The notes below the pieces were generated by a model. That model saw only the letters and a list, made by a program, of their open reading frames with translations, was not told the origin of the DNA and made no database searches. From contig NZ_QQPQ01000012.1 in the NCBI RefSeq assembly GCF_003346715.1, forward strand, positions 99,695 through 163,694: a stretch of 64,000 nucleotides of DNA, read 5' to 3'. A program made the position numbers and the translations under genes. This stretch comes from Oceanispirochaeta sp. M1 (lineage in GTDB: Bacteria > Spirochaetota > Spirochaetia > DSM-2461). Below, piece by piece: positions 1 through 8,029 of the stretch; within the stretch, counting starts at the first letter, position 1, and every line of letters starts with the position of its first letter.

Positions 1-31
1 ATTTCTTATATCTACTGGAAGGAAAGCTTTT

Positions 32-1156
32 ATGGGTCAGAAAATGGAACGTGAATCTGGAGATTTTTTAAAGAGCCTGGGATTCCCGGAAATACGAGTA
101 CATCAGTCATACGGCCATTTTGATTTTACAAAGCCGTGTAGAAGAATCCTTGTAATTGGTCCCATGGGCTCTGGTAAAACCGAGTATTCTGCAAAAATCT
201 GGCGTGATGCCAGGGTTACCCTCGAAAAATCGGACAGGGTTGGCGACTTGACCAGAGCAGGAGATGCAGACAGACGTAATGTCTTTTTCGTACGTTCCGC
301 CCTGGATGAAAAACGTTTTGAGGATTATCCGGATGATGCTCTGGCCTATCGTGGCGGCTATGAACGCCTTGGAAATAATATAGCCAAAATAAGAAACTCC
401 TTTGATCTTGAAAAACTGATTGATGATTTTCCTGAAATGGGTACCTGGATTATTGATGAGGCCTCCTTTTTTGATGAAAGAATGGCCTATGTCATTAAAA
501 ATGCATCAGAAAAGAAAGATCTTGTTTTTGTTTACCCCACACTTATTCTGAATTTCAGACGGGATATTTTTAATTCTACAGCTCGTCTTCTTATTGAGAC
601 CGCAACGGATGTGTATCCTCTGACTGCCTACTGTGAGCATTCAGACTGTATTCTGGACAGCTTTTATACCTACCGTTATTACTCAGTGGGAGGAAAAGAG
701 TGTCCCGCACTCTATTTTGATCCTCTTATCATAATCGGGGGAGACCTGAAGAAGGAAGATCCCAGAGAACCTAACTACTGTACACGCTGTGATAATCATC
801 ACTTTCTTCCGGGGAAGGTATATACATATTTTACCCTTAAACCTCTGGGAGAAACCGCAGCTGGTGGAAATTCGGAACCATTGAAAAAGGAGTTGATCCT
901 TCTCAGTGAAAATATAAAAGAATCTTTGCTATATGCCAGTGTTCTTGATGAGCAGGAGGATGGTCTCAGTCATTCGCAGGTTATAATGAATTCTTTAAAA
1001 GTTCCCTGTATTGCTGAAAAAGCTCTTCTATACTTGTATGTAGAACAGAACCTTGTATCAACGGATCTTTTTACTCAGCTTGCTGATGAATTGAAACTTG
1101 ACAGGGAGTATTTAATCAGCCGTCTGGCTGACAACGGTCGCACAATCAGGTGGTAG
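32..1156 (+). CDS. Thymidine-kinase-like P-loop protein, enlarged
   Basis: The core resembles a type II thymidine kinase. Walker A GPMGSGKTE is at residues 43-51, the acidic motif IDEASFF (family DEAQFF, catalytic Glu) at 141-147, and a zinc lasso-like pair of cysteine sets at C201/C206 and C250/C253. Such enzymes phosphorylate thymidine with ATP. Differences: about 40 extra N-terminal residues, about 110 extra C-terminal residues, a C-x4-C rather than C-x2-C first zinc pair, and YPTLILNF where the family has the GLD segment. Total length is 374 against roughly 190-230 usually. The ATG follows GGAAGG with 8 nt spacing. The next gene (serine dehydratase) starts 1 nt after its stop, so they are co-transcribed. 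The nearby deoC/deoB and nucleoside importer genes support a nucleoside-related role. Substrate is inferred, not shown. Confidence 0.7.
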   Translation: MGQKMERESGDFLKSLGFPEIRVHQSYGHFDFTKPCRRILVIGPMGSGKTEYSAKIWRDARVTLEKSDRVGDLTRAGDADRRNVFFVRSALDEKRFEDYPDDALAYRGGYERLGNNIAKIRNSFDLEKLIDDFPEMGTWIIDEASFFDERMAYVIKNASEKKDLVFVYPTLILNFRRDIFNSTARLLIETATDVYPLTAYCEHSDCILDSFYTYRYYSVGGKECPALYFDPLIIIGGDLKKEDPREPNYCTRCDNHHFLPGKVYTYFTLKPLGETAAGGNSEPLKKELILLSENIKESLLYASVLDEQEDGLSHSQVIMNSLKVPCIAEKALLYLYVEQNLVSTDLFTQLADELKLDREYLISRLADNGRTIRW

Positions 1157-1157
1157 T

Positions 1158-2369
1158 ATGGACTCTTTAAGAACTTTATATAAAACCGGTAACGGACCTT
1201 CCAGCAGTCACACCATGGGACCCCAGAAGGCAGCAGCATCATTTTTTATTAATTTCCCCGAGGCTGACCTGTTTAAGGTCTGCCTTTACGGCAGCCTGGC
1301 TTTAACAGGAAAAGGGCATCTGACAGATCATATAATAAATGAGACCTTTGCCCCCCGCACAGTGGAGATTCTGTGGTTTCCCGAGGATGAGATGCCCGAA
1401 CATCCCAATGGGATGAAGATGGAAGCCCTGAAAGACGGAATAAACATCGGGAACTGGGAAGGCTACAGCATCGGTGGAGGAATCATCAGGACATCCGGTG
1501 CAGGAGATCAAGACAGCAGTGAAAGTGTTTATCCCCACTCCAGTATGAAAAAAATCCTGAAACACTGCAGTAAGAAAGGGCTCTGTCTCTGGGAGTATGT
1601 ATATATGAACGAGGGGGAGGGCATCCGTGATTTTCTCCGCTCTGTTCTATCTGATATGCAGCACTCCATTGATGAGGGACTCTCAGATGAGGGTGTACTC
1701 CCCGGCGGTCTCTTTCTCAGCCGAAAATCAAGCACATATAGAAAAAGAGCCGCCATGCTGGCAGAACCTCTTTCAACCTCAGCCAGACTTTTTTCCTATG
1801 CTCTTGCTGTGTCAGAAACAAATGCAGGCGGCGGTGTTGTGGTTACAGCACCCACATGCGGAGCCAGCGGTGTGCTTCCTGCTGTTTTAAGGTCAATGAA
1901 AGAGTCTTTTGATTTGAGTGAGACTGATCTCCTGAGGGCTTTGGCATCAGCCGGTCTGATCGGTAATATTGTCAGAACAAACGGTTCTATTTCGGGCGCG
2001 GAAGTGGGATGTCAGGGAGAAGTGGGTGTAGCATGTGCTATGGCTGCCGGTGCTGCCGCACAGCTTATGGGCGGAACTCCAAGACAGGTGGAGTATGCTG
2101 CGGAGATGGGACTGGAACATCATCTGGGACTCACATGTGACCCTGTCATGGGACTGGTGCAGATCCCTTGTATCGAGAGGAATGTTATGGGTGCCAGCCG
2201 GGCTATTGCCAGTGCTGAATATGCCATCCTCAGCGACGGATCCCATAAAGTCGGTCTGGATGATGCCATTGCTACCATGACTCAGACAGGACGGGATCTT
2301 ATGAGTACTTACAGAGAAACTTCTCTAGGTGGATTAGCCAGTTTTTATGATGAAAATAACATGGAATAA
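1158..2369 (+). CDS. sdaA: L-serine dehydratase, iron-sulfur type, single chain
   Basis: Deaminates L-serine to pyruvate and ammonia with a 4Fe-4S cluster in the cytoplasm. The N-terminal beta domain carries the family signature GPSSSHTMGP at residues 13-22. The C-terminal alpha domain has the conserved cysteines C234 (PTCGAS), C285 (GCQGEVG), C327 (CDPVMG) and C338 (IPCIERN), which include the cluster ligands. Both domains are in one chain of 403 residues, slightly shorter than E. coli SdaA (about 454). It starts 1 nt after the upstream kinase-like gene, implying translational coupling. The final codons run into a short tandem repeat. Identification is secure; the physiological role as serine catabolism to pyruvate is inferred from the family. 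Confidence 0.93.
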   Translation: MDSLRTLYKTGNGPSSSHTMGPQKAAASFFINFPEADLFKVCLYGSLALTGKGHLTDHIINETFAPRTVEILWFPEDEMPEHPNGMKMEALKDGINIGNWEGYSIGGGIIRTSGAGDQDSSESVYPHSSMKKILKHCSKKGLCLWEYVYMNEGEGIRDFLRSVLSDMQHSIDEGLSDEGVLPGGLFLSRKSSTYRKRAAMLAEPLSTSARLFSYALAVSETNAGGGVVVTAPTCGASGVLPAVLRSMKESFDLSETDLLRALASAGLIGNIVRTNGSISGAEVGCQGEVGVACAMAAGAAAQLMGGTPRQVEYAAEMGLEHHLGLTCDPVMGLVQIPCIERNVMGASRAIASAEYAILSDGSHKVGLDDAIATMTQTGRDLMSTYRETSLGGLASFYDENNME

Positions 2370-2387
2370 AATGGAATAAAATGGAAT
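2360..2387 (+). repeat. Short tandem repeat at the sdaA stop codon
   Basis: The unit ATGGAATAAA occurs twice in tandem, followed by a third partial copy ATGGAAT. The first unit contains the sdaA stop codon. Slippage here would change only the 3-prime untranslated spacer, because every unit also reads Met-Glu-stop in this frame. No function is evident. Confidence 0.75.
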
Positions 2388-2440
2388 CTTCCCGGGGTTT
2401 TAAACTAAAATTAACTTTATATTCAAACAAAGGATAAATA

Positions 2441-3115
2441 ATGGAAAAAAAATTATCGAAATACATTGATCATACATTGCTGAAGGCCGGCGCAATGCCG
2501 TCTGAAATCGAAAAAGTATGTGAGGAAGCTTTAAAATATGATTTTGCGTCAGTATGTGTAAATGCATGCTATACCTCTCTGGTGGCAGAAAAACTGAAAG
2601 GCAGTACTGTCCTTCCCTGTGTGGTTGTAGGATTTCCATTAGGAGCCAGCCCCAGTGAAATAAAGGCTGCCGAGACAGCGCAGGCAGTGAAAGAGGGTGC
2701 TGGTGAGGTTGATATGGTTATCAACGTTGGTCAGATGAAGGCCGGAAATACAGAATATGTAGGAAAAGATATCAAGGCAGTTGTAGATGCCTCGGGTTCT
2801 GCAGTTGTAAAAGTTATTCTTGAAAACTGCTATCTCAGTAAAGAAGAGATTCGTCAGGCCTGTCTTCTCTGTGAAGAAGCTGGTGCTGACTTTGTAAAAA
2901 CATCCACAGGTTTTGGTCCCGGAGGAGCTACTCTTGAAGATGTGGCTCTTATGAAAAAGACTGTTCCCAAACTTCAGGTAAAGGCTGCCGGTGGAATACG
3001 TGACCGTGAAACAGCCCTGGCCATGATTGAAGCCGGAGCAGACCGTCTGGGCGCCAGTGCCGGTATTGCTATTGTCGAGGGGGATGCCGATGCGGGCAAC
3101 AATACTGGTTATTGA
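2441..3115 (+). CDS. deoC: Deoxyribose-phosphate aldolase
   Basis: Cleaves 2-deoxy-D-ribose-5-phosphate to acetaldehyde and glyceraldehyde-3-phosphate, the last step of deoxynucleoside catabolism. The class I aldolase residues are present: D91 in EVDMVINVG, the Schiff-base lysine K153 in VKTSTGFGP, and K181 in VKAAGGIR. Length 224 is typical of the short DeoC form. The start ATG follows AAAGGATA. The 3-prime end overlaps deoB by 26 bp, so the two are translationally coupled, and DeoB makes the DeoC substrate. A 71-bp gap separates it from sdaA, so a promoter could lie there, but none is convincing. Confidence 0.95.
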   Translation: MEKKLSKYIDHTLLKAGAMPSEIEKVCEEALKYDFASVCVNACYTSLVAEKLKGSTVLPCVVVGFPLGASPSEIKAAETAQAVKEGAGEVDMVINVGQMKAGNTEYVGKDIKAVVDASGSAVVKVILENCYLSKEEIRQACLLCEEAGADFVKTSTGFGPGGATLEDVALMKKTVPKLQVKAAGGIRDRETALAMIEAGADRLGASAGIAIVEGDADAGNNTGY

Positions 3116-4271
3116 CAGTTTTGGAATAGGTGAACTCCCGGATGCCGGTGATTACGGTGATAAGGGTTCAAATACAGCACTTCACATCGCTCAGGCTATG
3201 GAGCAGGAAAGTCTATGGCCTGCATTGAAGAACCTGGGTCTTGGGAATGCTTCTGAACTTTTAGGAAATCCACTCCCCGGATGTGAAGCAATTGCAGCTC
3301 CATCGGCAAAATTCGGAGTTATGAAAGAAAAATCTCCCGGCAAGGATACAACAACAGGTCATTGGGAGATGGCGGGACTTGTACTGGAACAGGCATTTAC
3401 TCAATTTCCTAAAGAGTATCCTTCCTTTCCCGAAGATCTGGTTCAGGCTTTCATTGAAAAGACCGGATGCGGCGGGATTCTCGGCAACAAGGCTGCAAGC
3501 GGTACTGCAATAATTGAAGAACTGGGTGCTGAGCATCTGAAAACAGGGTATCCCATCTGTTATACCTCGGCAGACTCAGTTTTTCAGATAGCCTGCCATA
3601 TGTCTAAATACTCAATCGAAGAGCTATATAAGATGTGTGAGATTGCCAGGGAACTTTGTGATCCTCTGGCTGTGGGACGTGTTATCGCAAGACCCTTTGA
3701 TGGTCCATCTGATGCCTTTTTCCGTACTAAAGAGCGCCATGACTATTCCATCGCTCTGCCTGATGATTCACTTCTGGATCATCTGCAGAAAAATGGTGTT
3801 AAGACAGTGGCTGTCGGCAAAATAGGTTCCATATTCAACGAATCCGGCATAACAGAAAGTCATCATGATTCAGGGAATCCTGCCTGTATTGACAGAACCG
3901 AAGAGATTCTTTCAAAACCTTCTGAAGCTAAAGAGTTTCTTTTTGTAAACCTTGTTGATACGGATATGATTTTTGGACATCGTCGTGATGTGAAAGGTTA
4001 CGGGTTTGCTGTATCGGAAATTGATACCAAACTGCCCCGGTTTCTGGATATGATGGCAGATGGTGATGTAATGATTATTACAGGTGACCATGGTTGTGAT
4101 CCTTCCTTTAAAGGAACCGATCATACACGTGAACATATTCCACTACTCTGGTATCAGAAAGGTGCTGAGGGAGGCTCAGTGGGGATCAGAGAGAGTTTTT
4201 CAGATATAACCGCTTCCCTATGTGATTATTTTCAGGTTGGGTCTATGGAGCACGGTGAATCTTTTCTATGA
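3090..4271 (+). CDS. deoB: Phosphopentomutase
   Basis: Interconverts (deoxy)ribose-1-phosphate and (deoxy)ribose-5-phosphate, linking nucleoside phosphorolysis to DeoC or the pentose phosphate pathway. It is an alkaline-phosphatase-superfamily metalloenzyme: metal-binding [14 protein letters not shown] at the N-terminus, the phospho-acceptor region [23 protein letters not shown], and the C-terminal [10 protein letters not shown]...[11 protein letters not shown] chose the ATG at 3090 because it places the VIDSFG motif at residues 7-12, as in the family, and has GAGGGGG 6 nt upstream. The open frame extends back to 3027 but that part overlaps deoC and lacks homology. Length 393 agrees with known DeoB (about 390-407). 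It overlaps the next gene by ATGA. Confidence 0.95.
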   Translation: MRATILVIDSFGIGELPDAGDYGDKGSNTALHIAQAMEQESLWPALKNLGLGNASELLGNPLPGCEAIAAPSAKFGVMKEKSPGKDTTTGHWEMAGLVLEQAFTQFPKEYPSFPEDLVQAFIEKTGCGGILGNKAASGTAIIEELGAEHLKTGYPICYTSADSVFQIACHMSKYSIEELYKMCEIARELCDPLAVGRVIARPFDGPSDAFFRTKERHDYSIALPDDSLLDHLQKNGVKTVAVGKIGSIFNESGITESHHDSGNPACIDRTEEILSKPSEAKEFLFVNLVDTDMIFGHRRDVKGYGFAVSEIDTKLPRFLDMMADGDVMIITGDHGCDPSFKGTDHTREHIPLLWYQKGAEGGSVGIRESFSDITASLCDYFQVGSMEHGESFL

Positions 4272-5419
4272 ATATGAAAGAGATGCTTTCCACCGGGGCT
4301 GATTCTGCTCAGATTAAAGAGTGGTTTCGTAAAACCTGGTTAGAGTCCTCTTCAGATATGAATTCCCATGAAAGGGTAAGTGACGCACTGAATCATAAGG
4401 AGCCCGACAGGGTTCCTTTTGATTTCTGGGTTGTTCCCGAGAACTGGGTTAAGTTGATGAATTATTTTTCTGTCCATAGAAAGGATGATCTCCTGGATCT
4501 CCTTGGTATCGACTGTAGAATAATTTCCCCAGACTATATCGGTCCGGAACTCGAAAAGAATGGAGATGGATCGTTCTATAATGCCTGGGGCAGTGTACGG
4601 AAAATTGTTCAAAATGAATATTCAGTGTATGAAGAGTATGCGGCATTTCCTTTGGCAGATGCCCAAACAGTTTCAGCGGTGGAAACATGGGACAAATGGC
4701 CCGATTCATCCTTCTGGGACTGGAAAAGCCTTCATAAAGCCGTAGAACAGGCAAACAGAAAAGAGAAAAGACATATCAGATACGACATAGGTGGAATTTT
4801 CGAATCTGCCTGGGCTCTTTACGGTCTTGATAGTTTTCTGGTGGCTCTTTATGAAAAACCGGAAATTCCAGAAGCTATCATGAACTGTTATACAGAGATT
4901 TTTATTTCCAATTTCAGGGCTGCTATGGCCGAAGCCGGTGATTCAATCGACATGGTATATACTTATGATGATGTGGCCGTGCAGGATGGACTTCTTATGT
5001 CTCCTGATATGTGGAGACGTTTTATTCTCCCTTTTCATCAGAAATTGAATAAAGTAATAAAAGAATACGATGTTAAGCTTATATATCACTCCTGCGGGTC
5101 TGTTCTCCCTCTTGTAGATGCGTTTAAGGATGACATGCATATTGATGTTCTTAATCCGCTTCAGCCAGCCGCGAAAGATATGAACATGAAGACTATAAAA
5201 AACCGCTGGGGCGCTGCTCTGGCATTTCACGGTGGAGGCGATCTTCAAAGAACACTTCCTTTTGGTTCTGTGGATGATGTTCAGAACGAAGTTGATTCTC
5301 TATGCAGAACACTGGGTCCCGATGGCGGCTATATCTGTACTTCAGCCCATTATATTCAGGCTGATGTACCCCTGGAAAATATTCTTGCCTTTTATTCTAC
5401 TGAGAGAAAGTGCAGATAA
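4268..5419 (+). CDS. URO-D superfamily protein, probable methyltransferase-like
   Basis: Resembles the uroporphyrinogen-decarboxylase/MtaA-type TIM-barrel superfamily: N-terminal HERVSDALNHKEPDRVPFDFW, a middle YTYDDVAVQDGLLMSP segment, HSCGSV near residue 278 (the HxCG zinc motif of the cobalamin:thiol methyltransferase branch), and a C-terminal HGGGDLQ...GGYICTSAHYIQADVPLENI. The usual haem-pathway URO-D is shorter and has different N-terminal arginine motifs, so haem synthesis is unlikely. The start overlaps the deoB stop (ATGA), so it is made from the deo transcript. No corrinoid protein or partner methyltransferase is visible nearby, so the substrate is unknown. Length 383. Confidence 0.75.
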   Translation: MNMKEMLSTGADSAQIKEWFRKTWLESSSDMNSHERVSDALNHKEPDRVPFDFWVVPENWVKLMNYFSVHRKDDLLDLLGIDCRIISPDYIGPELEKNGDGSFYNAWGSVRKIVQNEYSVYEEYAAFPLADAQTVSAVETWDKWPDSSFWDWKSLHKAVEQANRKEKRHIRYDIGGIFESAWALYGLDSFLVALYEKPEIPEAIMNCYTEIFISNFRAAMAEAGDSIDMVYTYDDVAVQDGLLMSPDMWRRFILPFHQKLNKVIKEYDVKLIYHSCGSVLPLVDAFKDDMHIDVLNPLQPAAKDMNMKTIKNRWGAALAFHGGGDLQRTLPFGSVDDVQNEVDSLCRTLGPDGGYICTSAHYIQADVPLENILAFYSTERKCR

Positions 5420-5437
5420 AAGGTTAAAAAAACAAAT

Positions 5438-5449
5438 GTGCATATGCAC
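5438..5449. promoter_or_regulatory. 12-bp perfect palindrome, possible operator
   Basis: GTGCATATGCAC is a perfect palindrome in the 94-bp spacer between the URO-D-like gene and the small flavin-fold gene. It has no loop, so a dimeric DNA-binding site is more likely than a hairpin. No matching regulator gene is adjacent. Speculative. Confidence 0.3.
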
Positions 5450-5470
5450 GGCTATTGCAAATAACTCAAG

Positions 5471-5507
5471 CTCCTGATAGATTTAAATTATTAAGATTTA
5501 TCAGGAG
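5471..5507 (+). promoter_or_regulatory. Leader hairpin masking a ribosome-binding site
   Basis: CTCCTGATA (5471-5479) is perfectly complementary to TATCAGGAG (5499-5507), with a 19-nt AT-rich loop between. The right arm contains the AGGAG Shine-Dalgarno of the gene starting at 5514. Folding would hide the ribosome-binding site, suggesting translational control by ligand, protein or temperature. Confidence 0.5.
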
Positions 5508-5513
5508 AGAAAT

Positions 5514-5900
5514 ATGGCAAAATTATCACCGGAAGTAATTACAGCAATAGAAAAAACAATGCCTTACTGCATCGCAACAGCCTCAGCAGATGGAAAAAGC
5601 AATCTTGTGTATATCGCATGTCTAAAGGTCATTGATGAGAATACAATACTTATTGCTGATAATAAATTCGAGAAGACAAGAGCAAATCTGGATGCTAATC
5701 CACAGGCCAGTCTTGTTGTATTGGATCCTGATACAAAAATTGCCTATCAGATAAAGGGTGCAATGGAATGTCACAGCGAGGGAGCCAAATATCAGGCTGC
5801 CGTTGACTGGGTTCATGAGGAACGTCCTCAGCTTACTCCCAAGGCCGGATTTTACATGAATGTGGAAGAAGTATATAACGGACCCGAGCGTCTGGCCTGA
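5514..5900 (+). CDS. Small pyridoxamine-phosphate-oxidase-fold flavin protein
   Basis: A 128-residue protein with the split-barrel FMN-binding pattern: PYCIATASADGKSNLVYIACLKVIDENTILIADN, then FEKTRANLDANPQASLVVLD and IAYQIKGAME. Such proteins bind FMN, haem or F420 and act as small oxidoreductases; the substrate cannot be told. The start is preceded by AGGAG, which lies in a hairpin arm (5471-5507). It is followed by a strong bidirectional terminator, so it ends the plus-strand unit and faces the nucleoside importer operon. It could be monocistronic, because the 94-bp upstream spacer holds a palindrome. Confidence 0.75.
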   Translation: MAKLSPEVITAIEKTMPYCIATASADGKSNLVYIACLKVIDENTILIADNKFEKTRANLDANPQASLVVLDPDTKIAYQIKGAMECHSEGAKYQAAVDWVHEERPQLTPKAGFYMNVEEVYNGPERLA

Positions 5901-5925
5901 TATTACCCTTTTTTAATCACCAATA

Positions 5926-5962
5926 AAAAAAGCTGTCCGTGATAATCACAGGACAGCTTTTT
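5926..5962. terminator. Bidirectional terminator between converging units
   Basis: The stem AAAAAGCTGTCC-GTGA, loop TAA, TCAC-GGACAGCTTTTT is flanked by A-runs on the left and T-runs on the right, so it works in both directions. It separates the plus-strand flavin-fold gene from the minus-strand importer operon. Confidence 0.9.
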
Positions 5963-5996
5963 CATTTATATACTATTTCCATTCACCGGATCAGTT

Positions 5997-6926
5997 TCAG
6001 TTCTTTTCGTAGATCTTTCCATCGGCAGAAGGTGCAACAGATTTTCCAACAAATATAACAAGAAGAACAAGTGTCATTACATAGGGCAGCATGCTCAACA
6101 GCTGTGATGACACTTCAATACCTGTTCTGGGCATGAATACAACAATGGCTTGAGCCAGACCGAAAAGGAGACAGGCCCACATAGCACCCTGAGGTTTCCA
6201 CTTTCCGAAGATCATGGCTGCCAGAGCAATAAATCCCTGACCCGATATGAGGGTCACCCTGAACTGTGAAACAATGGCAATACTTACGGCGGCACCGCCG
6301 AATCCGGCCAAAACACCCGATGCAATTACTGACATATATCTGATTTTATAAACACTTATACCCAGTGTTGCTGCTGCTTCAGGATGTTCTCCTACAGAAC
6401 GGATTCTCAGACCCAGTTTTGTCTTATAAAGCACAAACCATACAAGCAGTACTAAGAAAAAAGCCAGGTATACAGTTGAATAGCGGTTGAAAATCATGTC
6501 AAAGAAGGAATTCTGTTCGAATACTCCATTCAGAGGACGGCTGATTTTCTCATCAAGAGGCAGGGGTAGTGTCATTGCTGCACCATCAAACATCAGACGG
6601 CTGAGAAGCAGGGCAAATCCAGGACCCAGAAAGTTAATGGCGATGCCCGAAACAACCTGGTTAGCTGTAAAGCTGATACAGGCTACCGCATGAAGCAGTC
6701 CGAAAAGACCGCCCACCACACCCGCAGCAAGAAAACCTATCCATCCGTTATGTGTATAATAACCTATGGCTGCACCGATGAAGGCTCCCATAAACATTAT
6801 TCCCTCAAGGCCGATATTTACAACACCCGAGTTTTCAGAGATTGTACCGCCGAGAGATGTATAAATAAGTGGGGTGGCATACATCAAAGTAGTACCCAGA
6901 AGAAAGGCAATGCTTTCAAAAAACAT
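5997..6926 (-). CDS. Nucleoside ABC transporter permease, second subunit
   Basis: An inner-membrane permease of the BMP-linked (YufQ/NupC-like) family with about 8-10 hydrophobic segments over 309 residues. The signature stretch NIGLEGIMFMGAFIGA near residue 38 and the EHPEAAATLGISVYKIRY coupling-helix loop are characteristic of this and the sugar-type ABC-2 permeases. It pairs with the product of 6926-8029 to form the channel, energised by the ATPase at 8026-9555. Its start overlaps the stop of the upstream permease by 1 bp, and it is the last gene of the operon before the bidirectional terminator. Confidence 0.9.
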   Translation of the reverse strand: MFFESIAFLLGTTLMYATPLIYTSLGGTISENSGVVNIGLEGIMFMGAFIGAAIGYYTHNGWIGFLAAGVVGGLFGLLHAVACISFTANQVVSGIAINFLGPGFALLLSRLMFDGAAMTLPLPLDEKISRPLNGVFEQNSFFDMIFNRYSTVYLAFFLVLLVWFVLYKTKLGLRIRSVGEHPEAAATLGISVYKIRYMSVIASGVLAGFGGAAVSIAIVSQFRVTLISGQGFIALAAMIFGKWKPQGAMWACLLFGLAQAIVVFMPRTGIEVSSQLLSMLPYVMTLVLLVIFVGKSVAPSADGKIYEKN

Positions 6927-8029
6927 TATTCAGCCTCCTTTTTCTTTGTCAGTTTCATCATTTTTATCAGTTTAGGCATGGCAATAAACAGAACAATTGT
7001 TCCCATGATAATGCTTATGATCTCATAGGGGGCACCAATCTTCGATTGGATTTTTGATCCGCCATATTTCAATGATCCGTAAAAAAGTCCAGCCAGAATA
7101 CATCCAATAGGATTATTGGCTCCGATCAGGGCAACCGAGATACCCTCAAAACCATAACCTTCCATAGCAGCAAGTGCTGATGCTTCTCTTGTAAATCCCA
7201 ATATTTGAACAGCACCGGCCAGGCCGGAAAGTCCACCGGCAATCGCCATGGCGCTTATGGTGTTGGACTTTATATTTATACCGCCGAATTCAGCAGCATC
7301 CCGATTAAAACCTACGGCTTTAAGACTGTAGCCTAATGTTGTCTTATTTAGAATAAGAAGAATCACAACAGCAGCGACAATAGCAATCAGAAATCCCGCA
7401 TTTGCAGGTGTTCTTAAAATATCATTGAAAAATGGATGTGCTTTTTTGAATACCTGACCTTCAGGACTTCTTTTCCATGTATCAAAGAAAATAATTTTCG
7501 CTGAATCCAGGACTTTATTGGTTGCCTCTGAGCCTGGTCTTTTAATTTTTTCATTAAGTACCAAGAAGTTATTCAGATACAGGGCTATCCAGTTTAGCAT
7601 AATGGTTGAGATAACCTCATTAACACCGTATTTTGCCTTAAGATATCCTGCAATACTCCCCCATAAAGATCCCGCAGTAATACTGCAGATCAGAACAAAC
7701 GGGACATGAAGCAGAGCAGGCATATGAACATAGTATCCCACAAGCGCAGCAGTCAGAGAACCTACGATAAACTGTCCTTCGGCTCCTATGTTGAAGAGTC
7801 CCGTTTTGAAGGCGAATGCTACAGAAAGACCCGTTAAAATAAGTGGTGTAGCATAGATAATAGTCCATGAGAAATTTTTGGCAGATCCAAAGATTCCTTC
7901 AAACATTACAATATAGGCTTTTATCGGGTTATATCCAATTAGTATAAGTATCACTGCACCTACTAATAATCCAAGAATTATGGATATCAAAGTTAGACCC
8001 AGGGCAGAATTGCTTGTACGTTTTTTCAT
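6926..8029 (-). CDS. Nucleoside ABC transporter permease, first subunit
   Basis: A 367-residue membrane permease of the YufP/NupB-like type. The N-terminal transmembrane helix is followed by FKTGLFNIGAEGQFIVG, AAGSLWG-like loops and AVGFNRDAAEFGGINI, a coupling loop typical of BMP-family nucleoside importers. The insert after residue 150 (KRPGSEATNKVL...) is predicted to be periplasmic. The start overlaps the ATPase stop by 4 bp (ATGA) and its own stop overlaps the next permease start by 1 bp, so the three are translationally coupled. Confidence 0.9.
   Translation of the reverse strand: MKKRTSNSALGLTLISIILGLLVGAVILILIGYNPIKAYIVMFEGIFGSAKNFSWTIIYATPLILTGLSVAFAFKTGLFNIGAEGQFIVGSLTAALVGYYVHMPALLHVPFVLICSITAGSLWGSIAGYLKAKYGVNEVISTIMLNWIALYLNNFLVLNEKIKRPGSEATNKVLDSAKIIFFDTWKRSPEGQVFKKAHPFFNDILRTPANAGFLIAIVAAVVILLILNKTTLGYSLKAVGFNRDAAEFGGINIKSNTISAMAIAGGLSGLAGAVQILGFTREASALAAMEGYGFEGISVALIGANNPIGCILAGLFYGSLKYGGSKIQSKIGAPYEIISIIMGTIVLFIAMPKLIKMMKLTKKKEAE

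Noticed and set aside
2360..2387. Tandem ATGGAATAAA repeat as a CRISPR or regulatory array
   Set aside because: Only two and a half 10-bp units with no spacers. It is a simple slippage repeat at the end of sdaA. No CRISPR array or cas gene was seen anywhere in the window.
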